A stretch of 64,000 bases of DNA from Sinorhizobium sp. 8-89 (lineage in GTDB: Bacteria > Pseudomonadota > Alphaproteobacteria > Rhizobiales > Rhizobiaceae), in assembly GCF_030124325.1 (NCBI RefSeq), contig NZ_JASKLR010000011.1:1-64000 (forward strand). Reading direction: 5' to 3'. A program made the translations under genes and the position numbers. Shown piece by piece: positions 1-7,701 of this stretch; within the stretch, counting starts at the first letter, position 1, and each line of letters opens with the position of its first letter. The notes below the pieces were generated by a model. The model was not told where the DNA came from. It made no database searches and saw nothing but the letters and a program-made list of their open reading frames with translations.

Positions 1-57
1 TAGCTCGTCAGGCTCATAACCTGAAGGCCGCAGGTTCAAATCCTGCCCCCGCAACCA
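1..57 (+). tRNA. Initiator tRNA-fMet (CAT), 5' end cut by window edge
   Basis: The 3' three-quarters of a tRNA with anticodon CAT is present: D-stem 3' strand, anticodon stem TCAGG/CCTGA with loop CTCATAA, variable loop AGGCC, T arm GCAGG-TTCAAAT-CCTGC, acceptor strand CCCCGCA, discriminator A and encoded CCA. Position 72 is A, the hallmark of a bacterial initiator, whose 1:72 pair is mismatched. The anticodon stem has pairs 29:41, 30:40 and 31:39 equal to A:U, G:C and G:C rather than the canonical three G:C pairs. The first bases, including position 1, lie outside the window, so the C1:A72 mismatch is inferred. Confidence 0.95.
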
Positions 58-66
58 ACAATCCAC

Positions 67-91
67 AAAAGGCGCCCTCCCGGGCGCCTTT
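67..91 (+). terminator. Intrinsic terminator after tRNA-fMet
   Basis: A 7-bp perfect GC stem, GGCGCCC (71-77) and GGGCGCC (82-88), has loop TCCC, is flanked by A-run AAAA before and TTT after, and starts ten bases past the CCA end. The flanking A and T runs extend the stem and would let it work on both strands. Confidence 0.8.
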
Positions 92-185
92 GCCGTTTCC
101 GGACATCGGTCCCCCATGTATCCGCAATGCCCGCCGCCTGTGGGGCGAAGCGGCGGGCTGCGAGCTCATGAATGGCCGCATCGCA

Positions 186-425
186 TCAGGATCTTGCGGC
201 CGCGGCCCGCTGACGGCGATACTGCGCTGTTGGAAGCCCGCCCCACCCCCAATTGTCGAGGTCGACCTCCTCGATCACCACGTAGGTCGATTCGAGCGGC
301 TTGTTCAGGACGTCGAAGAGCACCTCGCTGACGCCCTTGATGATGGCAGCCTTTTCCTCGGCGGTAACCGAATTGCGGTCTGGTGTCGTTCCTTCGCGGG
401 TAACCTGTACGGTGACGATAGGCAT
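186..425 (-). CDS. 4-oxalocrotonate tautomerase family protein
   Basis: 79-residue protein starting MPIVTVQVT; after removal of Met1, Pro is the N-terminal catalytic base of the tautomerase superfamily. The segment with NKPLESTYVVIEEVDLDNW matches the second strand and C-terminal part of small 4-OT-like tautomerases. It is longer than the 62-residue classical enzyme, with an insert near residues 10-20 and a basic tail. It lies 79 bp downstream of the SDR gene on the same strand, so a LysR-SDR-tautomerase transcription unit is plausible. The substrate is unknown. Confidence 0.85.
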   Translation of the reverse strand: MPIVTVQVTREGTTPDRNSVTAEEKAAIIKGVSEVLFDVLNKPLESTYVVIEEVDLDNWGWGGLPTAQYRRQRAAAARS

Positions 426-504
426 CGCAGTCTCCTTTCGGGAATTGCTTCTGTCGTTGATTGGATCGCGACCGGGGCCGTTTCGGCTTACGGGCGCTGT
501 CGTG

Positions 505-1218
505 CTACCAACGGCCAGCGTTCTGGCCGCCGTCGACGTGGAGAATTTCGCCGGTCACGAAGCCTGCGGTCTCGAGGTAGAGGACGGCATCGACGATGTC
601 GCGAATTTCGCCCATGCGGCCAACCGGATGCAGCGCGTGCAACGTCGCGTGTGTCTCAGGCGCATGCATCGGGGTCTTGATGATGCCCGGCGAGACCGCG
701 TTGACGCGAACGCCGCTCTTCGAGAATTCCATCGCCAGCGACCGGGTCGCCGCGTTCAGGCCGCCCTTGGTCAAGGAGGCGAGCGCGGAGGGCATGCCGG
801 CCATTGGCTGGTCGACGAGGCTGGTGGTGATGCTGACGATATGGCCCGAACCCTGCTTCAGCATCTCCGCCGCGGCGCGCTGTGTGATGTGGAAGAAGCC
901 GGCAACGTTGACTCCGAGGTTGTGGTCATAGTCCTCCTGGGTCATTTCGATGAACGGCTTGGCGAGGAAGACGCCGGCATTGTTGACCAGCGAGTCGATG
1001 CGGCCGAAGCGTTCGATCCCTTCGCGCACGATTCGCTCTGCGGTCTCGGGCCTGCTGATGTCGCCCGGCACCACGAGGATGTCCGGGTCGGCGCTCTCCT
1101 TGATCGACCTAGAACTGGCGATAACGCGGTAGTTCCGGTCACGGTAGGCGCGAACCAATCCGGCGCCGATCCCCTGCGATGCTCCGGTGATAATAACGAC
1201 TTTCTGTTGAGTGCTCAT
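505..1218 (-). CDS. SDR-family oxidoreductase lacking the catalytic Tyr
   Basis: 237 residues when started at the ATG at 1216-1218; the upstream extension in the same frame lies inside the LysR gene and is rejected. Features of a classical short-chain dehydrogenase are the cofactor loop TGASQGIG near residue 11, NNAG near residue 80, and the C-terminal GGQNAG region. The active-site segment reads ALASLTKGG: Lys151 is present, but the residue four before it, normally Tyr, is Ala147. The gene follows the LysR gene after 140 bp and precedes a tautomerase gene. NAD(P) binding is likely; redox catalysis by the usual mechanism is doubtful. Confidence 0.88.
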   Translation of the reverse strand: MSTQQKVVIITGASQGIGAGLVRAYRDRNYRVIASSRSIKESADPDILVVPGDISRPETAERIVREGIERFGRIDSLVNNAGVFLAKPFIEMTQEDYDHNLGVNVAGFFHITQRAAAEMLKQGSGHIVSITTSLVDQPMAGMPSALASLTKGGLNAATRSLAMEFSKSGVRVNAVSPGIIKTPMHAPETHATLHALHPVGRMGEIRDIVDAVLYLETAGFVTGEILHVDGGQNAGRW

Positions 1219-1358
1219 GGATGTGATCCTTTTCGATTGCAGCAGTCGCTTCAGCGACCTGCCCTCCGCCCTCGGCGTTGGTGCAACTGTTTTAGATCCA
1301 TCCGCTGATCGGGAGAATTGGCGCCGATTGACAGACAGTCGACCGTATCTCGGCATAA

Positions 1359-2291
1359 TTAACCGAGGGTACCGGCTTCCACCGCGAGGCGTGCAAATTC
1401 GGAGCGCAGACGCGGCGCGGCGAAATCGACAAAGGCGCGGACCTTCGGCACCGACATACGGCCTTGCGGTGCGATGAGATGAACAGGCAGCGGCGGATGC
1501 TCGGCGTCTGCGAGCACGATCTTCAGCCGCCCGTCCTTCACATATTCCGCGACGTGGTAGGAATAGAGCCTGGTCAGGCCGTGGCCGGCAACGGCGGAAG
1601 CAGCCGCGGCGCGCACGCTGTTGACGATGCACCGCGGCGTGAACTGGACCGTCCGGGGGATGGACGACCCGTCTGCCGGCGTGAAGTTCCACGAATCGAG
1701 ACCGAAATTGGTGAACGCGACGATCTGGTGCCTGGCAAGATCGGCCGGCTCCTCGATGCGGGGATGATTGGCAAGGTAGCGAGGTGAGGCGACCACGACA
1801 CGCCGCACATCGCCCCCGAGCCGCGTGGAGATCTGTGACGAATCGGCAAGATGGCCAATGCGCAACGCGATGTCGACGCCTTCGTCCACCAGGTTGACGA
1901 AACGATCGAGGAGGAGAAGCTGGGCGGAAACGGCCGGGTGGAGGTCAAGGAAATCGTCCAGAATGGGGCGCAGCACCTCTTCCCCAAGGATCGGCGGCAC
2001 CGAAATCGTCAGCATTCCACGAGGAGCCGAGCGCTCCCCGCCGGCGAGCATGTCGGCTTCCTCGAGATCGACGAGCACCCTCCGGCAGGCGGCTGCATAG
2101 CGTTGGCCGGCCTCGCTTAGCTTGAGCGTGCGGGTCGTTCGATGCAGCAGCTCGACGCCCACATGGGCTTCCAGAAAGCTCAGCGCCCGGCTGACCGCCG
2201 TTGGTGATCGCTTCAGCCGGCGTGCCGCACCGGCGAGGCTGCCCTCGTCGATCGCCGTGACGAAGACTTTCATTGCATCGATGCGATCCAT
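1359..2291 (-). CDS. LysR-family transcriptional regulator
   Basis: 310 residues. Residues 1-60 form the winged HTH typical of the family (AMKVFVTAIDEGSLAGAARR, then SPTAVSRALSFLE), followed by the linker helix and a periplasmic-binding-like effector domain. The sequence is closest in style to the DsdC/AaeR-like group that regulates adjacent oxidoreductases. It is divergent from the DJ-1/PfpI gene at 2531 and upstream of the SDR and tautomerase genes, so it may control both sides. The inducer is unknown. Confidence 0.92.
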   Translation of the reverse strand: MDRIDAMKVFVTAIDEGSLAGAARRLKRSPTAVSRALSFLEAHVGVELLHRTTRTLKLSEAGQRYAAACRRVLVDLEEADMLAGGERSAPRGMLTISVPPILGEEVLRPILDDFLDLHPAVSAQLLLLDRFVNLVDEGVDIALRIGHLADSSQISTRLGGDVRRVVVASPRYLANHPRIEEPADLARHQIVAFTNFGLDSWNFTPADGSSIPRTVQFTPRCIVNSVRAAAASAVAGHGLTRLYSYHVAEYVKDGRLKIVLADAEHPPLPVHLIAPQGRMSVPKVRAFVDFAAPRLRSEFARLAVEAGTLG

Positions 2292-2319
2292 CTATTCTAC
2301 CGATCCGCGGGAGAGTGAC

Positions 2320-2331
2320 TGCCGATCGGCA
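2320..2331. promoter_or_regulatory. Palindrome in the LysR/DJ-1 divergent region
   Basis: TGCCGATCGGCA is a perfect 12-bp palindrome, 29 bp upstream of the LysR start and about 200 bp upstream of the divergent gene. The position fits an autoregulatory LysR site, but no flanking half-sites were confirmed. Confidence 0.35.
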
Positions 2332-2530
2332 AGTATTCACCCGAAGATGGCATGAAGTAAATATAGCGACGGAGGCGGCAGTGGCCAACATACGGCCAAG
2401 CATCAGGAATAGGCTGCGAAGCGAAGGTCGGGCTGCGCCATCGAGGCATCCAAGCGGTCCAGTGCCCCGAGTTCGAGAATAATCCCGGCGATCCCGCATT
2501 TGGGCACGCCTCAACAGAGGGAGAATGACG

Positions 2531-3208
2531 ATGAAGATCCTGATGGTTTTGACGTCGCATGATCAGCTCGGCAATACCGGCGAGCCGACCGGTTTCTGGC
2601 TCGAGGAGTTCGCCGCGCCCTATTATGTGTTCAAGGACGCCGGGGCCGAGATCACCGTCGCGTCGCCCAAAGGCGGCCAGCCGCCGATCGATCCGAAGAG
2701 CGACGATCCGGCCAACCAGACCGAGGCGATGGCGCGCTTCAAGGAGGACACGGCAGCTCAGAAGGAACTGGCGAACACCGCAAAGCTCGGCGACGTCAAA
2801 GCGAACGGTTTCGACGCGGTCTTCTATCCCGGCGGCCACGGCCCGATGTGGGACCTCGTCAACGACAGGAACTCGATTGCCTTGATCGAGGACTTCTACA
2901 ACGCCGGCAAGCCGGTTGCCGCCGTCTGTCATGGCCCGGCTGTCCTGCGAAAGGTAACCTATCAGGGACAACCGATCGTCAAGGGAAAGCGCGTCACCGG
3001 CTTTACCAATTCCGAGGAGGAGGCGGTGCAACTGACCGACGTCGTGCCTTTCCTCGTCGAGGACGAGTTGAAACGCCTCGGCGGCCGCTACGAAAAGGCT
3101 GCCGACTGGGCGGATTTCACGATCGTGGACGGCCGGCTGATCACCGGGCAGAACCCGTCGTCGTCGACTTCTGCTGCCAGGGAATTGCTCAAGCTTCTGC
3201 AGGCGTAG
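2531..3208 (+). CDS. DJ-1/PfpI family protein (Hsp31-like type 1 glutamine amidotransferase domain)
   Basis: 225 residues beginning MKILMVLTSHDQLG. The nucleophile elbow AAVCHGPA places Cys133 before His, as in the DJ-1/PfpI superfamily, and the long insert with EIT-ASPKGGQPPIDPKS is typical of the Hsp31/glyoxalase III-like class. The likely role is a chaperone, deglycase or glyoxalase-type function in the cytoplasm; which one cannot be told. A second ATG six bases upstream (2525) is only one base from the GAGGGAG ribosome site, so 2531 with 7-base spacing is preferred. It is divergent from the LysR gene. Confidence 0.9.
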   Translation: MKILMVLTSHDQLGNTGEPTGFWLEEFAAPYYVFKDAGAEITVASPKGGQPPIDPKSDDPANQTEAMARFKEDTAAQKELANTAKLGDVKANGFDAVFYPGGHGPMWDLVNDRNSIALIEDFYNAGKPVAAVCHGPAVLRKVTYQGQPIVKGKRVTGFTNSEEEAVQLTDVVPFLVEDELKRLGGRYEKAADWADFTIVDGRLITGQNPSSSTSAARELLKLLQA

Positions 3209-3211
3209 CGC

Positions 3212-3280
3212 AATTCAAGTGCCTAACGGTTTTCCGCCCGGAGTTGGATAGTTTCAAAGCGTCAGATCATTTCGCTGGCT
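3212..3280 (+). repeat. Degenerate rhizobial intergenic mosaic repeat
   Basis: The stretch contains AACGGTTTTCCGCCCGGAGT and flanking sequence resembling the recurrent intergenic element seen inverted near 25436-25480 and at 35470-35530. It is assigned from the shared core GCGGTTTTCCGCCC and the intergenic position only. The remaining bases up to 3478 carry no convincing gene. Confidence 0.45.
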
Positions 3281-3478
3281 CAAGGAGACAATGAAATGAT
3301 CGAGTTCTGGTCCGGCGCGAGCCGCGGGGTCCGCGCCGGATCTGCCCTCGTCGGCACCTGCATTCCGATACAGATCCCCCTGAAACAGGACACATCCCGG
3401 ATACGTCCGGCTGATCCTCTGCAGTGAGCGTCAAGCGATCAACGCAAGAAGGCGTTGCTCCACTGCAGAGGAACGACA

Positions 3479-5245
3479 ATGATCCTTTTCACAATAGCCT
3501 TTCTCGCGGGCGTGCTGACCATTGTCAGCCCCTGCATCCTTCCGGTCTTGCCATTCGTCTTTTCTCGGGCCGGTCAGCCATTCGCCCGGAGCGTCCTGCC
3601 GATGCTCCTTGGCAAGGTCGTGACATTCGCCGGCGTGGCGACGCTTGCCGCGCTCGGCGGAGAGTGGGCGGTGCAGGCCAATGAGATCGGCCGATATGCG
3701 GCGATCGCGGTGCTGGCCGTCTTCGGGGTGACCTTGCTTTCGCCGCGGGTGGCGGCGGTGGTAACCCGTCCGGCGGTTGCGCTCGGCAACCGGCTTTCGC
3801 AAAGGGCGGCCGGGCAGAAGGGGAGTGTCGGAGCATCCTTTCTTCTCGGCGTCGCAACCGGACTTCTGTGGGCGCCCTGCGCCGGGCCGATTCTGGGACT
3901 GGTGCTGACAGGTGCCGCCCTCCACGGGGCCAACGTCGAAACGACGCTTCTGCTCACCGCCTATGCGGCGGGCGCGGCTACCTCGCTGGCGTTGGCGGTT
4001 GTGGTCGGAGGAAGGGTGTTTGCGGCGATGAAGCAATCGCTCGGTATCGGCGAGCGACTTCGACAGGGTCTCGGCGTCGCCGTGCTGGCGGGCGTCGCGG
4101 CCATTGCGCTCGGGCTCGATACCGGGCTGCTGGCGCGCCTGTCCTATGCGAGCACCACCAATCTTGAGCAGTCGCTGCTTGACCATCTGCGCGGCAACTC
4201 CGCGCGCGCGGAAGCGGTGGCAAGCAACCGCATCGCGCCGGCGACGAATGATGCGCGGAATGCATACCAGAGCAACCTGCCCGTGGAGGGCACGTTCCCG
4301 TCACTTGATGGTGCCGTTGAGTGGCTCAATTCCGAGCCGCTGACCACGGAGCAGCTTCGCGGCAAGGTCGTGCTCGTCGATTTCTGGACTTATTCCTGCA
4401 TCAACTGCATTCGAACAGTCCCCTATGTTCGCGCCTGGGCGGAGAAGTACCGGGATCAGGGCCTGATCGTGATCGGCGTGCATGCGCCCGAGTTCGCCTT
4501 CGAGAAGCGGATCGACAACGTCAAACGAGCGGTCCGGAATTTTGAGATCGGCTATCCCGTCGCGATCGACAACGATTTCGCGATCTGGCGCGCGTTCGGG
4601 AACAATTATTGGCCGGCTCATTATTTCATCGATGCAAAGGGGCGGATCAGGCACTCTCACTTCGGTGAGGGCGATTACGAGAGATCCGAGCGGGTCATTC
4701 AGGAACTGCTGGCGGAAGCGGCAGGTGACCGGAGGACTGGCGGCGGTCTTGTTACTCCGAATGCGCAGGGCGCCGAGGCCGCGCCGGACTTCGCCCGCCT
4801 TGGGTCTGGCGAGGACTATATCGGGTACATGCGCGCCTCCAACTTCATCTCGCCCGAAGGCATCGGGGTCGATGAAGCGCGCGACTACACGGTGGAGGAA
4901 CTGCGGCTCAATCAGTGGGGTCTCGCCGGCAACTGGACGATGGGGGCGGAGCAAGCAACGCTCAATCGGGCCGGCGGGGGGATCACGTATAGATTCAGCG
5001 CGCGGGACCTCCACCTCGTTCTCGGACCAGGAGCAAGCGGCAGGGAGGTGCGCTTCCAGGTGAAGGTCGACGGGGTGGCGCCGGGTGCGGACCACGGTTC
5101 GGACATCGACGCCGACGGCAACGGGACCGTCTCGGAAACGCGGCTCTATCAGCTCATACGCCAGTCGGGAGACGTGCGGGAGCGGACGTTCGAGATCCGC
5201 TTTCTTGATCGGGACGTCGAAGCCTTTGTTTTCACCTTTGGATGA
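3479..5245 (+). CDS. dipZ: DipZ-type thiol-disulfide protein (CcdA-like membrane domain fused to TlpA-like thioredoxin)
   Basis: 588 residues. Residues 1-230 are a CcdA/DsbD-beta-like membrane domain with redox Cys19 in SPCILPVLP and a second Cys near 133 in WAPCAGP. A periplasmic thioredoxin-like domain follows, with motif SCINC (Cys307/Cys310), and a C-terminal beta-rich domain (residues about 430-588) as in mycobacterial-type DipZ proteins. It would carry reducing power across the inner membrane. The start at 3479 has AGAGGAACGACA upstream; an in-frame start 24 bases earlier is less likely. It is followed by a small secreted ORF and a Tat-exported hydrolase. Confidence 0.92.
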   Translation: MILFTIAFLAGVLTIVSPCILPVLPFVFSRAGQPFARSVLPMLLGKVVTFAGVATLAALGGEWAVQANEIGRYAAIAVLAVFGVTLLSPRVAAVVTRPAVALGNRLSQRAAGQKGSVGASFLLGVATGLLWAPCAGPILGLVLTGAALHGANVETTLLLTAYAAGAATSLALAVVVGGRVFAAMKQSLGIGERLRQGLGVAVLAGVAAIALGLDTGLLARLSYASTTNLEQSLLDHLRGNSARAEAVASNRIAPATNDARNAYQSNLPVEGTFPSLDGAVEWLNSEPLTTEQLRGKVVLVDFWTYSCINCIRTVPYVRAWAEKYRDQGLIVIGVHAPEFAFEKRIDNVKRAVRNFEIGYPVAIDNDFAIWRAFGNNYWPAHYFIDAKGRIRHSHFGEGDYERSERVIQELLAEAAGDRRTGGGLVTPNAQGAEAAPDFARLGSGEDYIGYMRASNFISPEGIGVDEARDYTVEELRLNQWGLAGNWTMGAEQATLNRAGGGITYRFSARDLHLVLGPGASGREVRFQVKVDGVAPGADHGSDIDADGNGTVSETRLYQLIRQSGDVRERTFEIRFLDRDVEAFVFTFG

Positions 5246-5321
5246 GAGGACCCGGCTGCAGTGTCGGGGGCCCTGTGAGGATCTGGTGGATCGCGGGCGC
5301 GAGAAGAAAAAGGAGAGATCA

Positions 5322-5534
5322 ATGCGCATTTTCGTGACGTTCATCGGCGTAATCGCGCTGGCGGCAGCGCCATGCGCCTGGGATAGCGACCCGCGGGAGC
5401 CGCCGGCGATCGCAGCGCTTTTCGCGGTGCCCCCGGATGGCGGGCGCACAATCTTTGCTGCGCAGGTCCCGGCCGGGGCGGCCGTGCCGACGTCATCGGC
5501 CGTGAAGCCGATGGCCGAAATCTCAGACCGCTGA
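5322..5534 (+). CDS. Small putative secreted protein
   Basis: 70 residues with a strong AAGGAGAGA ribosome site five bases before the ATG. The N-terminus MRIFVTFIGVIALAAAPCAW looks like a signal peptide; there is a Cys at the likely cleavage site, but a Pro before it spoils a lipobox. The rest is Pro/Ala-rich without a recognised domain. It lies between dipZ and the hydrolase on the same strand and may be co-expressed. Support is the ribosome site, signal-like N-terminus and position only. Confidence 0.5.
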   Translation: MRIFVTFIGVIALAAAPCAWDSDPREPPAIAALFAVPPDGGRTIFAAQVPAGAAVPTSSAVKPMAEISDR

Positions 5535-5712
5535 GGCGCACCGCGATGCATGCATGTTGCGCCGGCGCGCGCGCCGGAAAGCCAAAAATGTAGCTCAATG
5601 TATCGCCTCGCTCGATTCCTACACGGGCTTTCAATTTCGGCTGCCACACACACAGTGGCGACACATGAGTACCGGCTTCTGCGGCTGTGTTTCATGTAGA
5701 GGGGAGAAATCG

Positions 5713-6768
5713 ATGACAGAGGAAATCAACCAGCCGCGTCGGCGGTTCATGGGCGTGGCGGCGCTCACCGTTGCGGCCGCTCAGTTCAATATGTTTGGCG
5801 TCGCCCGCGCGCAATCCGCCAGCAAGGCGGGGTCTAGCATTCCGGCGATCACGCCGGGAACGAACACGTCCTTCGCGTTGCTCAGGCAGATCGACGCGGG
5901 CGTCCTGAATATCGGCTACGCGGAAGTGGGGGCCAACGATGATGCGCCTGTGGTCATCCTTCTGCATGGCTGGCCCTACGACATCCACACCTATGTCGAT
6001 GTGGCGCCGCTGCTGGCGGCCGCCGGTTATCGGGTGATCGTTCCCTATCTGCGCGGCTATGGCACGACGCGTTTCCTGTCTGCCGACACGCCGCGCAATG
6101 GCCAGCAATCGGCGATCGCCGCCGACGTCATCGCCTTGATGGATGCGCTGAAGATCGAAAATGCCGTCATCGCCGGCTGCGATTGGGGCGCGCGAACCGC
6201 CAACATTATCGCCGCTCTCTGGCCGGAACGCTGCAAGGCCATGGTTTCCGTGAGCGGCTACCTGATCGGCAGCCGTGAACTCAACAAGATGCCGTTGCCG
6301 CCGAAGGCCGAGCTTGCCTGGTGGTATCAGTTCTATTTCGCCACGGAACGCGGACGGGCCGGCTACGAGCAGCACCGGAACGAATTCGCCAGGCTTATCT
6401 GGCAGCTCGCATCGCCGAAGTGGAACTTCGACGACGCCACCTTCAACCGCAGCGCGGCGGCATTCGAGAACCCGGATCACGTCGACATCACCATCCACAA
6501 CTACCGCTGGCGGATCGGTCTGGCTGACGGCGAGCGGAAGTATGACGGTCTGGAAGACCGGCTTGCCGGGTTTCCCCTCATAGGCGTACCGACAATCACG
6601 CTGGAGGGCGATGCCAATGGTGCCCCCCATCCGGAACCGAAGGCCTATGCGAAGAAGTTTTCGGGCAAGTACGAACATCGTCTGATCACCGGCGGCATCG
6701 GCCACAATCTGCCGCAGGAAGCGCCACAGGCCTTTGCTCAGGCCGTGCTGGACGTCGATCGTTTCTGA
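5713..6768 (+). CDS. Tat-exported alpha/beta hydrolase, epoxide hydrolase/dehalogenase type
   Basis: 351 residues. A twin-arginine signal RRRFMGVAALTVAA sits at residues 9-22. The hydrolase fold shows HGWP (His85) for the oxyanion hole, nucleophile elbow GCDWGA with Asp157 rather than Ser, and catalytic His331 in GGIGHNLPQEAP. An Asp nucleophile points to epoxide hydrolases, haloalkane or fluoroacetate dehalogenases instead of esterases. The start ATG has a GGGGAGAAAT site. Export by Tat implies a folded periplasmic enzyme, next to a periplasmic thiol system encoded by dipZ. The substrate is unknown. Confidence 0.88.
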   Translation: MTEEINQPRRRFMGVAALTVAAAQFNMFGVARAQSASKAGSSIPAITPGTNTSFALLRQIDAGVLNIGYAEVGANDDAPVVILLHGWPYDIHTYVDVAPLLAAAGYRVIVPYLRGYGTTRFLSADTPRNGQQSAIAADVIALMDALKIENAVIAGCDWGARTANIIAALWPERCKAMVSVSGYLIGSRELNKMPLPPKAELAWWYQFYFATERGRAGYEQHRNEFARLIWQLASPKWNFDDATFNRSAAAFENPDHVDITIHNYRWRIGLADGERKYDGLEDRLAGFPLIGVPTITLEGDANGAPHPEPKAYAKKFSGKYEHRLITGGIGHNLPQEAPQAFAQAVLDVDRF

Positions 6769-7127
6769 TCATCTTCATCCAAAAGGCTGGGCGGGCCGGG
6801 GCCCGGATCCGCCCAGCCCCGAACTCTGGCCGGCCGCGAACCCTGGCCAGATCCTCAAAGCTCCAAAACCGCCTGCCGCAACTCTGAAGCGGTCGAAATC
6901 TCGCTCCGATCGCGATTGCTGGTGCGTCAGTTGCTCGGGAGAACATCTCACCGGCAATGAGCGCTTCGTATCACAGTGTGTCCGCACGGCATTCTCTTGG
7001 GAGTCGATTACATTTCGGCGCCGGTTGCGAAACATTCGATACACGTGCGGAGCGTCAAATGTGTCCCGACAGTCGGACAAGGCACTCAAGCCTCGACGTC
7101 ATCAACTCTGTCGAAAAGAAGGACATC
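6769..7127. other. Non-coding stretch with a GC-rich hairpin
   Basis: No convincing gene. Bases 6785-6818 form a perfect 10-bp stem, GGCTGGGCGG and CCGCCCAGCC, that may end transcription of the hydrolase although no T-run follows. The rest presumably carries the ohr promoter; I could not place -35/-10 boxes with confidence. Confidence 0.5.
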
Positions 7128-7544
7128 ATGACCGAGATCGAGAAGGTACTTTACACTGGCAGGACCCATACCACCGGCGGTCGCGAGGGGGCATCCCTCA
7201 GTTCTGACGGGCGTCTGGACATCCAGCTCTCCTCGCCCGGCAGCTCAGGGCCTGGGACCAATCCGGAACAGCTCTTTGCCGCCGGCTGGTCGGCCTGTTT
7301 CATCGGTGCGATAGGAAAGGCGGCCGGCGAGCGGAAAGTTACGCTCCCGATCGATCTGGCCGTCGATGCCGAAGTCGATCTCGGCAGCGGTGCCGGCGGG
7401 TATTTCCTACAGGCGCGGCTCAATGTCAGCCTGCCGGGGATCGATCGCGACACTGCCCGGGCGCTGGTCGACAGGGCGCATCAGACCTGCCCCTATTCCA
7501 AGGCGACGCGCGGCAATATCAACGTTGCGATCAACATCGTCTGA
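7128..7544 (+). CDS. ohr: Organic hydroperoxide resistance protein (Ohr/OsmC family)
   Basis: 138 residues, the usual Ohr length. Both reactive cysteines are present: Cys57 in WSACFIGA and Cys121 in HQTCPYSKATRGN. NPEQLFAAGWSAC is the family signature. Ohr reduces organic and lipid hydroperoxides using lipoylated partners in the cytoplasm. The start at 7128 has AAAAGAAGGAC upstream. No adjacent OhrR-type MarR regulator gene is visible; the next genes are a two-component system on the other strand. Confidence 0.95.
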   Translation: MTEIEKVLYTGRTHTTGGREGASLSSDGRLDIQLSSPGSSGPGTNPEQLFAAGWSACFIGAIGKAAGERKVTLPIDLAVDAEVDLGSGAGGYFLQARLNVSLPGIDRDTARALVDRAHQTCPYSKATRGNINVAINIV

Positions 7545-7593
7545 CGTGATGAAAGGCCCTGTCTGGAGAACCAGGCAAGGCGCTTCTCGAAGA

Positions 7594-7622
7594 AGCGGTG
7601 GCTGTGAAGGCTGCCGCTTTTT
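7594..7622 (+). terminator. Intrinsic terminator after ohr
   Basis: The stem AGCGGTGGC (7594-7602) pairs with GCTGCCGCT (7610-7618) through two G-U wobbles, loop TGTGAAG, then a run of five T. It sits 49 bases after the ohr stop codon. Confidence 0.75.
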
Positions 7623-7701
7623 GTTTGGCTGCTGTCTTCGCCTTAAGACTGACCGTCTACTTTTTACGTTCGAACGCGGCGATGCAGCCTGCAATACTCC
7701 A

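Noticed and set aside
301-1308. Long plus-strand ORFs opposite the SDR gene and many similar ones through the window
   Set aside because: They are Arg/Gly/Ala-rich shadow frames of high-GC genes on the other strand, with no domains or ribosome sites.
505-1692. 395-residue version of the SDR frame
   Set aside because: The extra 158 N-terminal residues are antisense-free read-through of the LysR coding region and do not resemble an SDR; the ATG at 1216-1218 fits the family.
3296-3427. 43-codon ORF upstream of dipZ with an AAGGAGA-like site
   Set aside because: It starts at the end of a degenerate intergenic repeat, has no recognisable features and looks compositionally random; not listed as a gene.
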